Source: Kineococcus xinjiangensis
GTDB lineage: Bacteria; Actinomycetota; Actinomycetes; Actinomycetales; Kineococcaceae
Length of the DNA: 64,000 nucleotides
Direction: 5' to 3'
NCBI RefSeq assembly: GCF_002934625.1
Contig: NZ_PTJD01000014.1
Coordinates: forward strand, 1-64,000
Position numbers and translations under genes: made by a program. The notes beneath the pieces were generated by a model. The model was not told the origin of the DNA and made no database searches. It was given only the letters and a program-made list of their open reading frames with translations. This document shows, in pieces, positions 8,509-17,300 of the stretch. The first letter of the stretch is position 1; each line of letters begins with the position of its first letter.

Positions 8509-9894
8509 GTGAGCTCTCAACGAGCCGACGATCCGCTCATGACCGCCCTGCCCGCGCCCACCGCCGCTGCCTCGCGCAGTGGTGGACGCGGCAGCGGCCG
8601 GCGGGTGCTGCCGGTGCTGACCGGCGCGCTGGCGGGCCTGCTGCAGGTGACGGCCACGGTCGCGATGACCACCGCGGCGGGCCTGCTGGTGTGGTCGATG
8701 CTGCCCCTGGCCTTCGGCTGGCAGGCCTCCGCCGTCGTCTCCGGCTCCATGCACCCCCAGATCCGCGTCGGCGACGTCGTCCTCACGTCCCCACCCGACG
8801 ACGTGCAGGTCGAGCCCGGCATGGTCGTGATGTTCCCCGACCCCAGCGGCCTGCAACGCCACGTCATGCACCGCGTCGCCGAGGTCGACGAACAGGACCG
8901 CCTCATCACCCGGGGCGACGCCAACCAGTCCGCCGACTCCACCCCCCTGGAGCGCGGGACGGTCGAGGGCATCGGCCGCCTGCGCGTCCCCCTCGTGGGC
9001 ATGCCCCGCGTCTGGTTCAACGACGGCAACTACCCCCCGCTCATCGCCCTCGCCGTCCTCCTCACCCTCGCCACCACCCTCACCCTGCCCCCCAGCCGGC
9101 GCGGTGAGACGGACGCGGCGCCGCAGGCGGCGGGCGATCACACGACCGGCGACACGAAGGACGACGCGGGCGACGAGCACGCGCGCGACGACACCGACCA
9201 CGACGACGACCGGCCGGCCACCGCCGGCGACGCGGACCTGAGCGCGACCGAGAGCCTCATCGCCCTGCTCGCCACCGACCCCCGCACCGGCGCGCCCACC
9301 GGCGCACCCGTCGAGCACCGCCGCAGGGCCATCACCACCATCTCCGTCGCCGTGTCCCTCGCCGTCCTCGTCCCCGCCACCGTCCCCACCGACGCCCACG
9401 CCCGCTTCACCGCCGCCACCCCCACCGGCACCAACACCTTCACCGCCGCCACGGTCGTCCTGAGCCACGACCGGTCCAGCGCCCTCTTCACCCCAGGTTC
9501 GTCGACGACCTCGGCGAGTCCGATGCGCCCGGGCGACGCGGAGTCGGTCTGCCTCACCACCACGTACACCGGGCCCGTCCCCGCGACCGTGCGGCTGCGC
9601 GCCGTGAGCGGGTCGTCGGGAACTCTCGGGTCGCACCTCGACCTGCGCGTCGAGGGTCCCGTCGCGAACTGCGCCGCCTTCGACGCCCTGGCCTCCCACG
9701 CCAGCGCCGTGACCGAGCCCCTGAACACCTTCCTCGCCAACCGGACCTCCTGGACGAACGGCGTGGGGTCCTGGGCCCCGACGGCCGGCGGGCAGACGCA
9801 GGCCTACCGGATCTCCTACCGCTTCACCCGGGGCGCCTCGGGGACCGGCAAGACCGCGACCTTCGCGCTCGCCCTGGAGGCGAGGACGTCGTGA
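8509..9894 (+). CDS. SipW-type signal peptidase fused to TasA-like substrate domain
   Basis: A 461-residue two-part protein. Residues 36-193 are an ER/SipW-type (S26B) signal peptidase: helix about 38-65, catalytic SGSM (Ser80) with MHPQIRVGDVV, HRV with His121 replacing the bacterial Lys, RGDAN at 135-139, and a second helix about 176-193. A linker rich in Asp and His (200-243) follows. Residues 271-300 form a second export signal (RRR, hydrophobic stretch, then ARFTAATPTGTNTFTA), a SipW-dependent cleavage-site pattern, and 300-461 is a TasA-like beta domain with two Cys. Predicted topology is in-out-in-out, so the peptidase could cut its own C-terminal domain free. The GTG at 8509 is preferred because AGGGGG lies 7 bases upstream; an ATG at 8539 lacks a ribosome site. 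Its stop overlaps the LamG1 start (GTGA). Confidence 0.85.
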   Translation: MSSQRADDPLMTALPAPTAAASRSGGRGSGRRVLPVLTGALAGLLQVTATVAMTTAAGLLVWSMLPLAFGWQASAVVSGSMHPQIRVGDVVLTSPPDDVQVEPGMVVMFPDPSGLQRHVMHRVAEVDEQDRLITRGDANQSADSTPLERGTVEGIGRLRVPLVGMPRVWFNDGNYPPLIALAVLLTLATTLTLPPSRRGETDAAPQAAGDHTTGDTKDDAGDEHARDDTDHDDDRPATAGDADLSATESLIALLATDPRTGAPTGAPVEHRRRAITTISVAVSLAVLVPATVPTDAHARFTAATPTGTNTFTAATVVLSHDRSSALFTPGSSTTSASPMRPGDAESVCLTTTYTGPVPATVRLRAVSGSSGTLGSHLDLRVEGPVANCAAFDALASHASAVTEPLNTFLANRTSWTNGVGSWAPTAGGQTQAYRISYRFTRGASGTGKTATFALALEARTS

Positions 9895-12800
9895 GCCACC
9901 TGACCCGGTGCGCCCGCTGGGTCCACGACACATTGGGCGTGCGGTCGGGGGCCCTGCAATGGGTGGCCCTCGCAGCGCTCGCCCTCAGCCTGCCCGGCCT
10001 CACCGGCGCGGTCCTGACCGCCACCGCCCCCACCGCGAGCAGCACCCTGACCTCGGACACGACCTTCCAGACGTACCCGCAGGCCGTGGCCGGCGGCGGC
10101 ACGGTGGGCACCAGCCCCCACCTCTACTACCGCTCCGACGACAGCGCCGCCCACGCGCCCACCTCCACCGCGGCGCACCACTCCGACACCGCCCGCAACG
10201 GCACCTACCAGGCACCCACGGACGGCCCGGAGCTGTGGTGGCAGTTCGACGAGGGCACCGGCACCACGGTCGCCGACTCCTCCGGCTCCGTGAACACCGG
10301 CACGTTCGGGGCGACCACCGCAGCACCCGGCTGGACCAGCGACGGCTACGCCGCCTCCGCAGCGACCTTCGACGGCGGCGACCACGTGGTGAGCAGGCAG
10401 ACCGCCGTGCGCACCGAGACCGACTTCACCGTCGCCGGCTGGGTCTACCTGGACGTCGCCAGTCCGAGCGCCGTGTACACCGTCCTCAGCCAGCCGTCCG
10501 GAACCAGCAGCTCCTTCATCCTCAAGCACGGCTCGACCGGCTCCGGCACGACCAGGAGCTGGGTGTTCCTCGTGAAGCAGGCCAACGGCATCGAGAAGCA
10601 GGCCGTCGCCACCTCCGGCGCCGGAAGCGCCCAGCGGTGGGTGCACGTCGCCGCGACGTACCGGGCGAGCACCAGAGCCTTGACCCTGTACGTCAACGGC
10701 AGCACCGCGGGGACGACCGGCGCCACCCTCGACTCGGGGCAGGTGGGTGCGGTCTCCACCTCGACCGAGGGGCTGAACGCGGGTCGCGCCTGGTACGGCT
10801 CGGCGTGGGTCGACCGCTGGGTCGGCCGCATCGACGACGTGCGGGCGTACTCGCGCGCCCTGAGCGCGGTGGACATCGCCGCGCTGCACGCCCGTCCGGT
10901 CGCGCGGTGGTCTTTCGACGAGGGCACCGGGGTGACGACGGCCGACGTGAGCGGCAACGGCAACACCGGCACCCTCACGAACGGACCCACCTGGGACACC
11001 GGCTTCACCCAGTGGGGCACCGCCTCGGGCACGGTGGGCCTCGGGTTCGACGGCACGGACGACCGCGTCGAGAGCAGCCGCAGCGCCGTCCGCACCGACC
11101 AGAGCTTCACCGTCTCCGCATGGGCCAACCTGTCATCCAAGTCCGGTGCCCGCACGATCGCCAGCCAGTACGGGGGCAGCGCCACCAGCCCTTCCGCGGT
11201 CGGCGGCTTCGCCCTGCGGTACTTCATCCCGCAGGACCGGTGGTCGTTCGTGATGACCCGCAGCAACGTCAACGGCGCCGCCACCGACGAGGTGTTCGGG
11301 GTCGCGTCACCGGCGACGGGGACCTGGCACCACGTGGCCGGGGTCTACGACGACGAACGCAACGAGATGCGGCTCTACGTCAACGGCGTCCTGCAGGGGA
11401 TCCAGGCGAAGGCGGACGCCGACGAGTGGAACGCAGCGGGCCCCCTGGTGGTCGGTCGCGCGCGGTGGAGCAGTGACTGGTACGACTACTTCGCCGGCGG
11501 CATCGACGACGTGCGGGTCTACCGCCACGCCCTGACCGCCGAGGACCTCGCCGCGGCGCACCGGTTCCCCACGATGCTGTGGAACCTCGACGAGGGCGCC
11601 GGCACGACTGCGGGCGACGGCACCGGCGCCCGCAACCACGGCACCCTGAGCGGGGGAACGGCCTGGAACGCCGCGGGTCACCGGGGCGGCGCCGCGACGT
11701 TCGACGGGGTGGACGACATCGTCACGAGCGACCGCGCGCCCCTGCGCACGGACAGGAGCTTCTCCCTGTCGACGTGGGCCAAGCTCACGAGCGACACGGC
11801 GACCCGGACCATCGCCCACCAGGCGGGATCTCCCCTGCACACCTTCTCGCTGTCGTTCGTGCGCGACACCTCGCTCACCCCCGCCACCCGGTGGCGGATC
11901 GCGATGCCGACGGCCAGCGGTGGTCCGGGCGAAGTCCTGGACTCCACCGTCACCCCGGAGAAGGACCGCTGGACCCACCTCGTCGTCGTCTACGACGACC
12001 CAGGCAACACCCTGACCCTCTACGTCAACGGCACCGCGACGACGATGACCCGGCCCGACACCACTTACTGGACCACCAATCCGCTGGTCCTGGGCCGCAA
12101 CCAGAGCAGCACCGCCTGGTGGGCCGGCAGCATCGACAGCTTCGCCACCTACCAGTACGCGCTGACCGCCACCCAGGTCGCGGCCCTCCGCGCCGAGTCC
12201 CCCGCCCTGGCGTGGAACTTCGAGGAGGGCACCGGCACCGCCACCGCCGACGACTCCGGCAACGGCGGCACCGGCACCGTCAGCGGCGCCACGTGGGTCA
12301 CCGGCGGCAGGCCCGGTGGGGCGCTCTCCTTCGACGGGACCAACGACTGGGTCCACGGCCCCTCCTCGGCCCTCGACAGCTCCAGGAGCTTCACCGTCTC
12401 CGCCTGGGTCTACCCGACGTCGTTGCCCACCAGCGGGCACAAGAACATCCTCTCCAAGCACGGCGCTGACAACAGCCCCTTCTTCCTGCAGTACAGCGGC
12501 ACCCCGCAGCGGTGGCAGATGAGCATGTCCAACTCCGACGCCCTGGATCCCGGCTACACCTTCACGCTGTCCACGAGCCAGGCGCAGGTGAACACCTGGA
12601 CCCACCTGGCCGGTGTCCACGACGCCCGCGCCGGCGTCGTGAGGCTCTACGTCAACGGCGTGCTGGAGAGCTCGGCGACCGCGACGTCGACCCCCTGGAA
12701 CGCCACCGCCTTCACCGGCTCCACCGGGCACTTCGCGGCAGGGAGCGCCTGGCACGGCAACGCCCCCGTCAACTACTGGCCCGGGCGCATCGACACCGTG

Positions 12801-13493
12801 CGGGCGTTCCAGCGCGTCCTCGGCAGCGACGAGGTCGCCGCCCTCCACGCGACCACGCAGCCGAACCCGGCGCCCGTCGCGACGGTCCTGCCGCACCGAC
12901 CGGTGGAGGGCATGACCGCCATGCGCTCGGGCGCACTCCAAGGTGCGGCCCAGGGGCAGACGGCCTCCACCGCGATGGCCTTCAGCGGCGCCCGGAGCTC
13001 CGCCCTCCGCGACGGCGGCAGCGCCGAGGCGGCTCCGAGCGAGTTCACCGTCGAGTGCTGGGTGCGGCTCCACCCCGGTCACAGCGGCCACCTCGTCGGC
13101 TTCGCCTCCGAGCGGGAGTCCGCCTACAGCGGCAGCTCCGACCGCATGCTGTTCGTGAACAGCGCCGGTCAGGTGACGTTCGCCATCGCCGGCCCCGGGT
13201 ACGCGAGCAGTCCGTCCCGCATCGACGACGGCCAGTGGCACCACGTCGCGGGGACGTACAGCGCGAGCACCGGCATGCGCCTCTACGTCGACGGCCTGCC
13301 CGTCGCCACGAGGAGCGCCGCGGCCCTGACCAGCTACAACGGCTACTGGCGCTGGGGCGGCGCCCGGATCTCGGGCTGGGGGACCGTCAACCCCCCCAAC
13401 CCGTTCCTCACCGGCTCCCTCGACGAGGTCGCCGTCCACACCACCGCGCTCACCGACCGCGACATCGCCCGGCACTACTGGTCCAACTTCTGA
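9891..13493 (+). CDS. giant secreted protein with five LamG domains (LamG1)
   Basis: A 1200-residue protein. After a short basic N terminus comes a hydrophobic segment (residues about 23-40) ending LTGAVLTATAPTASSTLT, which resembles a SipW-dependent signal. Five concanavalin-A/LamG (jelly-roll) domains follow, starting near residues 113, 337, 560, 772 and 1007. The first four begin with a W-x-F/L-D/E-E-G-x-G strand and carry the RxDxSFTVSAW and LYVNG strands; the fifth is a divergent type ending FLTGSLDEVAVH. LamG domains bind glycans or proteins, often with calcium. No LPxTG or C-terminal helix is present, so it is released or held by partners. The GTG start overlaps the previous stop (GTGA). 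Confidence 0.85.
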   Translation: MSHLTRCARWVHDTLGVRSGALQWVALAALALSLPGLTGAVLTATAPTASSTLTSDTTFQTYPQAVAGGGTVGTSPHLYYRSDDSAAHAPTSTAAHHSDTARNGTYQAPTDGPELWWQFDEGTGTTVADSSGSVNTGTFGATTAAPGWTSDGYAASAATFDGGDHVVSRQTAVRTETDFTVAGWVYLDVASPSAVYTVLSQPSGTSSSFILKHGSTGSGTTRSWVFLVKQANGIEKQAVATSGAGSAQRWVHVAATYRASTRALTLYVNGSTAGTTGATLDSGQVGAVSTSTEGLNAGRAWYGSAWVDRWVGRIDDVRAYSRALSAVDIAALHARPVARWSFDEGTGVTTADVSGNGNTGTLTNGPTWDTGFTQWGTASGTVGLGFDGTDDRVESSRSAVRTDQSFTVSAWANLSSKSGARTIASQYGGSATSPSAVGGFALRYFIPQDRWSFVMTRSNVNGAATDEVFGVASPATGTWHHVAGVYDDERNEMRLYVNGVLQGIQAKADADEWNAAGPLVVGRARWSSDWYDYFAGGIDDVRVYRHALTAEDLAAAHRFPTMLWNLDEGAGTTAGDGTGARNHGTLSGGTAWNAAGHRGGAATFDGVDDIVTSDRAPLRTDRSFSLSTWAKLTSDTATRTIAHQAGSPLHTFSLSFVRDTSLTPATRWRIAMPTASGGPGEVLDSTVTPEKDRWTHLVVVYDDPGNTLTLYVNGTATTMTRPDTTYWTTNPLVLGRNQSSTAWWAGSIDSFATYQYALTATQVAALRAESPALAWNFEEGTGTATADDSGNGGTGTVSGATWVTGGRPGGALSFDGTNDWVHGPSSALDSSRSFTVSAWVYPTSLPTSGHKNILSKHGADNSPFFLQYSGTPQRWQMSMSNSDALDPGYTFTLSTSQAQVNTWTHLAGVHDARAGVVRLYVNGVLESSATATSTPWNATAFTGSTGHFAAGSAWHGNAPVNYWPGRIDTVRAFQRVLGSDEVAALHATTQPNPAPVATVLPHRPVEGMTAMRSGALQGAAQGQTASTAMAFSGARSSALRDGGSAEAAPSEFTVECWVRLHPGHSGHLVGFASERESAYSGSSDRMLFVNSAGQVTFAIAGPGYASSPSRIDDGQWHHVAGTYSASTGMRLYVDGLPVATRSAAALTSYNGYWRWGGARISGWGTVNPPNPFLTGSLDEVAVHTTALTDRDIARHYWSNF

Positions 13494-13497
13494 GCAG

Positions 13498-13523
13498 GGC
13501 CCGCCTCCGCAGGGAGGTGGGCC
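13498..13523 (+). terminator. stem-loop after LamG1
   Basis: Positions 13498-13508 pair with 13513-13523 (11 bp, one G-U pair, 4-nt loop), starting 5 bases past the LamG1 stop. A second small stem (GGCC/GGCC) follows at about 13521-13534. It may terminate or attenuate transcription before the second LamG gene. Confidence 0.45.
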
Positions 13524-13556
13524 GGTTTCCGGCCGAAAGGGGCAGGAGCCGTCAAG

Positions 13557-13682
13557 GTGGGCCCCGAACGCGCCGATCCGTCGAAGGTGACCGCTGCCTC
13601 CACCTCCGCTGCGCGCCTCCGCTCGCGCAACCGGATGCGGGTGGCGGCCGGCGCGCCGGCCCTGGAGCGGAGGATGCCGTGA
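13557..13682 (+). pseudogene. collapsed remnant of the SipW-fusion gene
   Basis: A 41-codon open frame, GTG to TGA, with an AGGAG site 8 bases upstream. Its start context (GTCAAGGTG) matches the start of the SipW-fusion gene at 8503-8511, and its first residues (VGPERADP) resemble that protein's start (VSSQRADDP). Its last bases (CCCTGGAG..GAGGA...GTGAGC) match the end of the same gene at 9871-9896, including the stop-start overlap with the following LamG gene. Everything between, including peptidase and TasA domains, is missing. It is best explained as an internally deleted second copy from a tandem duplication; it may now serve only as a translated leader for LamG2. Confidence 0.65.
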
Positions 13683-16600
13683 GCGGCCTGGCCCGGTGCG
13701 CCCGCTGGGTCCGCGGCGTCCTGGGCGTGCGGTCGGGGGCCCTGCAGTGGGTGGCCCTCGCAGCGCTCGCCCTCAGCCTGCCCGGCCTCACCGGCGCGGC
13801 CTTCACCGCCACCGCACCCACTGCGAGCAGCACCCTGACCTCGGACACGACCTTCCCGACGCATCCGCAGGCCGTGGCCGGCGGCGGTACGGTGGGCACC
13901 AGCCCCCACCTCTACTACCGCTCCGACGACGGCCCGGTCCGCGCGCCCACCTCCACCGCGGCGCACCACTCCGACGCCGCCCGCAACGGCGCCTACCAGA
14001 CGGCGACGGACGGCCCGGAGCTGTGGTGGCAGTTCGACGAGGGCACCGGCACCACCGTCGCCGACTCCTCCGGCTCCGTGAACACCGGCACGTTCGGGGC
14101 GACCACCGCAGCACCCGGCTGGACCAGCGACGGCTACGCCGCCTCCGCAGCGACCTTCGACGGCATCGACGACCACGTCACCGCGCCCGCATCCATCGTG
14201 CGCACGGACCAGAGCTACTCCGCTGCCGCCTGGGTGTACCTGGACAGCACCACCGTCAGCCGTGCCGTGATCAGCCAGGACGGCTCGCGGCAGAGCGCCT
14301 TCGCGCTGCAGTACTTCAAGGACACCGGCAAGTGGGCCGTCCGCCTCACCGGCACCGACAGCGACACCGCCACGGAGACCCGCGCCAGCTCCACGTCGAA
14401 CGCGGCGCCGAACACGTGGACCCACCTCGCCGTGGTGCGTGACGTGCCGAACGGAAGGGTGCGGCTCTACGTCAACGGCGTCCAGGAGGCGGACATCGCC
14501 TGGTCCGGCACCTGGCTGTCCACCCAGGGGCTCGCCGTGGGCCGGATGAAGTCCTCGGGTGTCCTCGGGAGCTTCTGGTCCGGCCGCATCGACGACGTGC
14601 GGGTCTACTCCCGCACGCTCAGCGCCCTCGAGGTCGTGCGGCTCCAGACCCGCCCGGCCCTGCAGTGGCCGCTGGCGGAGGGGTCGGGAACGGCCACGGC
14701 CGACGTCAGCGGCAACGGGAACACGGGCACGCTCACGGACGGCGCCACCTGGGACGCCGGCGTCACCCAGTGGGGAAGCGCCCCCGGGGCCCGGGCCGTG
14801 TCGCTCGACGGCACGGACGACCACGTCGCCGGAACCCGGAACGCCGTCCGCACCGACCAGAGCTTCACCGTCTCGGCATGGGCCAACCTGCGCTCCAAGC
14901 CTTGGTACCACACCATCGTGAGCCAGCAGGGGGGGACCGCTGCCGACCCCTCCTCGGCGAGCGCGTTCTTCCTCCAGTACCGCTGGGACGATCAGCGGTG
15001 GGCGTTCACGATGACCCGCACCGACACGGCGACCCCGCTCACCGACCGGGCGATCAGCACGACCCTGCCCGTGGAGGGGACCTGGTACCACGTGGCCGGC
15101 GTCTACGACGACGAGCGCGACGAGCTGCGGCTCTACGTCAACGGCGTCCTGGAAGGCGTCGCCCCCAAGGCGGACAGCACCGAGTGGAGCGCGACGGGCC
15201 CCCTGCAGGTCGGACGCGCGCGGTGGAACGGCGGGTGGGTGGACCACTTCCCGGGACTCGTCGACGACGTGCGGATGCACCGCCGCGCCCTCACGGCCGC
15301 GGACGTGGGCGCCCTGTACCGGTCCCCCTCGATGCTGTGGAACTTCGACGAGGGCACCGGCTCGACGGCCGACGACAGCAGCGGCGCCCGCAACCGCGGC
15401 ACCCTCAGCACGGGGATGACCTGGGACGCGATCGGCCACCAGGGCAGGGCCGTGCTCTTCGACGGCGACGACACCGTCACGAGCGAGCGCGCGCCCCTGC
15501 GCACGGACAGGAGCTTCTCCCTGTCGACGTGGGTGAGGCTGACGAACGACACCGCCACCCGGACCGTCGCCCACCAGGCGGGCACCTTCTCGCTGTCGTT
15601 CACGCGGACGTCGAACAGCACCGCCGTCTGGCGGGTGGAGATGCCGACCTCGAGCGGCGCCGCGGGTGAGGTCCTGAGCTCCACCGTCGCCCCGGTGAAG
15701 GACCGCTGGACCCACCTCGCCGTCGTCTACGACGACCCCGGAAACCTCCTGCACCTCTACGTCAACGGCGTCGTGACGTCCACGGCGCGACCGGACACCA
15801 CCTTCTGGAACACCAACCCGCTGGTCGTGGGCCGCAACCAGGCCGGCACCGCCTTCTGGATCGGCAGCATCGACTCCCTCGCCACCTACGCGCACCCCCT
15901 CCCCGGCAGCCTGATCGCCGCACTGCGCGACGAGGGCCCCACCCTGGGATGGGACTTCGAGGAGGGCACCGGCACGTCCACCGCCGACGTCACCTGGAAC
16001 GGCCGCACCGGCACCGTCAACGGCGCCACCTGGACCACGAGCGGCAAGCCCGGCAGGGCGCTCACCTTCGACGGAGTGGACGACTGGGTGCAGGGGTCGA
16101 CCGCCGCGCTGGACACCACGAGGAGCTTCACCGTCTCCGTGTGGGTCAACCCCGCGTCCCGGCCGGCCAGGTTCATGAACGTCCTCTCCAAGCACGGCAC
16201 GGCCAACAGCTCGTTCATCCTGGAGTACGCCGGGGGCAGCACCGGTGGGGCCGCGGCCCGGTGGCAGATGCTGCTCCCCAGCGACGACGCCGTCTCGCCC
16301 GCCGCCTGGGGAGGCGCCACCGCCGACTCCGAGGTCGTGGCCGGTGCGTGGACGCACCTGACCGGTGTCTACGACGCCCCGGCACGGCAGGTGCGGATCT
16401 ACGTCAACGGCCGCCTCGAGAAGCTGGGCGGCGGTCCGTCGACGAACTGGAACGCCTCCGGCCCCGTGGCGGCGGGCGCCGCCTGGCACAGCACCGCCCG
16501 GACGAACCTCTTCCACGGCAGCATCGACACCGTGCGCATCGTGCAGCGCGCCCTGGACAGCGACGAGGTCGCGCACCTCCACGCTGCGACGACGCCGGTG

Positions 16601-17221
16601 ACAGTGCCCCACCGCTCGACGGAGGGCGCGACGGCCGCACGGCAGGGGGCGTTGCAGGGTCCGACCCAGGGGCAGACCACGTCGACGGCGATGGCGTTCG
16701 ACGGCGTCCGGGGCTACGCGGTCGGCAACTCCGCCGCTGCGGCGTCGGCGGCGCCGAACGAGTTCACCTTCGAGGCCTGGGTGCGCACCACGACGACGCA
16801 GGGCGGCGTCGTGGGCAGCTTCGTCAGCGACACCACCCCCGCCAACGGCGGCTCCTCCGACCGCATGACGTACGTGGACAGCGGCGGCTACGCCTCCTTC
16901 TACGTCACGGTCTCCAACACCGACCACCGTCAGCTCCGCAGCAGGACCCGCGTCAACGACGGCCAGTGGCACCACGTCGTCGCGAGCATGAGCGCGACGG
17001 GCACCAAGCTGTACGTGGACGGCCTCCTCGAGGCGCAGGGAGCGGGCGTGGCCTCGGCGGACGCCTACAGCGGCTGGTGGCGGTGGGGCGGCGCGCGGAT
17101 CAGGAACCGGCCGAACCAGCCGTCGAGCGAGTACCTGCGGGGAACCCTCGACGAGGTGGCCGTGCACTCCACGCAGCTGAGCGACCGGGACGTCGCCCGG
17201 CACTACTGGTCGAACTTCTGA
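13679..17221 (+). CDS. giant secreted protein with five LamG domains (LamG2)
   Basis: A 1180-residue paralogue of LamG1. The N-terminal 160 residues are nearly identical to LamG1 at protein and DNA level: the same hydrophobic segment, here ending LTGAAFTATAPTASSTLT with a clearer A-x-FT SipW-type site, and the same first LamG strand. Identity falls sharply after the first domain, although all five domains keep the same order (starts near residues 113, 327, 551, 754 and 980) and both proteins end in RHYWSNF. The GTG at 13679 has GGAGG 6-7 bases upstream and overlaps the stop of the 41-codon remnant. A duplicated partner or alternative adhesin is inferred; its ligand is unknown. Confidence 0.85.
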   Translation: MSGLARCARWVRGVLGVRSGALQWVALAALALSLPGLTGAAFTATAPTASSTLTSDTTFPTHPQAVAGGGTVGTSPHLYYRSDDGPVRAPTSTAAHHSDAARNGAYQTATDGPELWWQFDEGTGTTVADSSGSVNTGTFGATTAAPGWTSDGYAASAATFDGIDDHVTAPASIVRTDQSYSAAAWVYLDSTTVSRAVISQDGSRQSAFALQYFKDTGKWAVRLTGTDSDTATETRASSTSNAAPNTWTHLAVVRDVPNGRVRLYVNGVQEADIAWSGTWLSTQGLAVGRMKSSGVLGSFWSGRIDDVRVYSRTLSALEVVRLQTRPALQWPLAEGSGTATADVSGNGNTGTLTDGATWDAGVTQWGSAPGARAVSLDGTDDHVAGTRNAVRTDQSFTVSAWANLRSKPWYHTIVSQQGGTAADPSSASAFFLQYRWDDQRWAFTMTRTDTATPLTDRAISTTLPVEGTWYHVAGVYDDERDELRLYVNGVLEGVAPKADSTEWSATGPLQVGRARWNGGWVDHFPGLVDDVRMHRRALTAADVGALYRSPSMLWNFDEGTGSTADDSSGARNRGTLSTGMTWDAIGHQGRAVLFDGDDTVTSERAPLRTDRSFSLSTWVRLTNDTATRTVAHQAGTFSLSFTRTSNSTAVWRVEMPTSSGAAGEVLSSTVAPVKDRWTHLAVVYDDPGNLLHLYVNGVVTSTARPDTTFWNTNPLVVGRNQAGTAFWIGSIDSLATYAHPLPGSLIAALRDEGPTLGWDFEEGTGTSTADVTWNGRTGTVNGATWTTSGKPGRALTFDGVDDWVQGSTAALDTTRSFTVSVWVNPASRPARFMNVLSKHGTANSSFILEYAGGSTGGAAARWQMLLPSDDAVSPAAWGGATADSEVVAGAWTHLTGVYDAPARQVRIYVNGRLEKLGGGPSTNWNASGPVAAGAAWHSTARTNLFHGSIDTVRIVQRALDSDEVAHLHAATTPVTVPHRSTEGATAARQGALQGPTQGQTTSTAMAFDGVRGYAVGNSAAAASAAPNEFTFEAWVRTTTTQGGVVGSFVSDTTPANGGSSDRMTYVDSGGYASFYVTVSNTDHRQLRSRTRVNDGQWHHVVASMSATGTKLYVDGLLEAQGAGVASADAYSGWWRWGGARIRNRPNQPSSEYLRGTLDEVAVHSTQLSDRDVARHYWSNF

Positions 17222-17300
17222 CGCGCCACCTCGACACCCGCCCCGGCCCCGTCTAGCGTCGCCTCACCACGACGCCGACGTCGGACGCCAGGAGGCCCCC

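Noticed and set aside
13530-13560. Riboswitch between the LamG genes
   Set aside because: The conserved-looking bases are explained by duplication of the cyclase-end/peptidase-start sequence at 8480-8511.
13475-17203. A 1242-codon open frame antisense to LamG2
   Set aside because: Low-complexity Gly/Ala/Arg/Val composition with no motif; the plus-strand frame has clear LamG domains.
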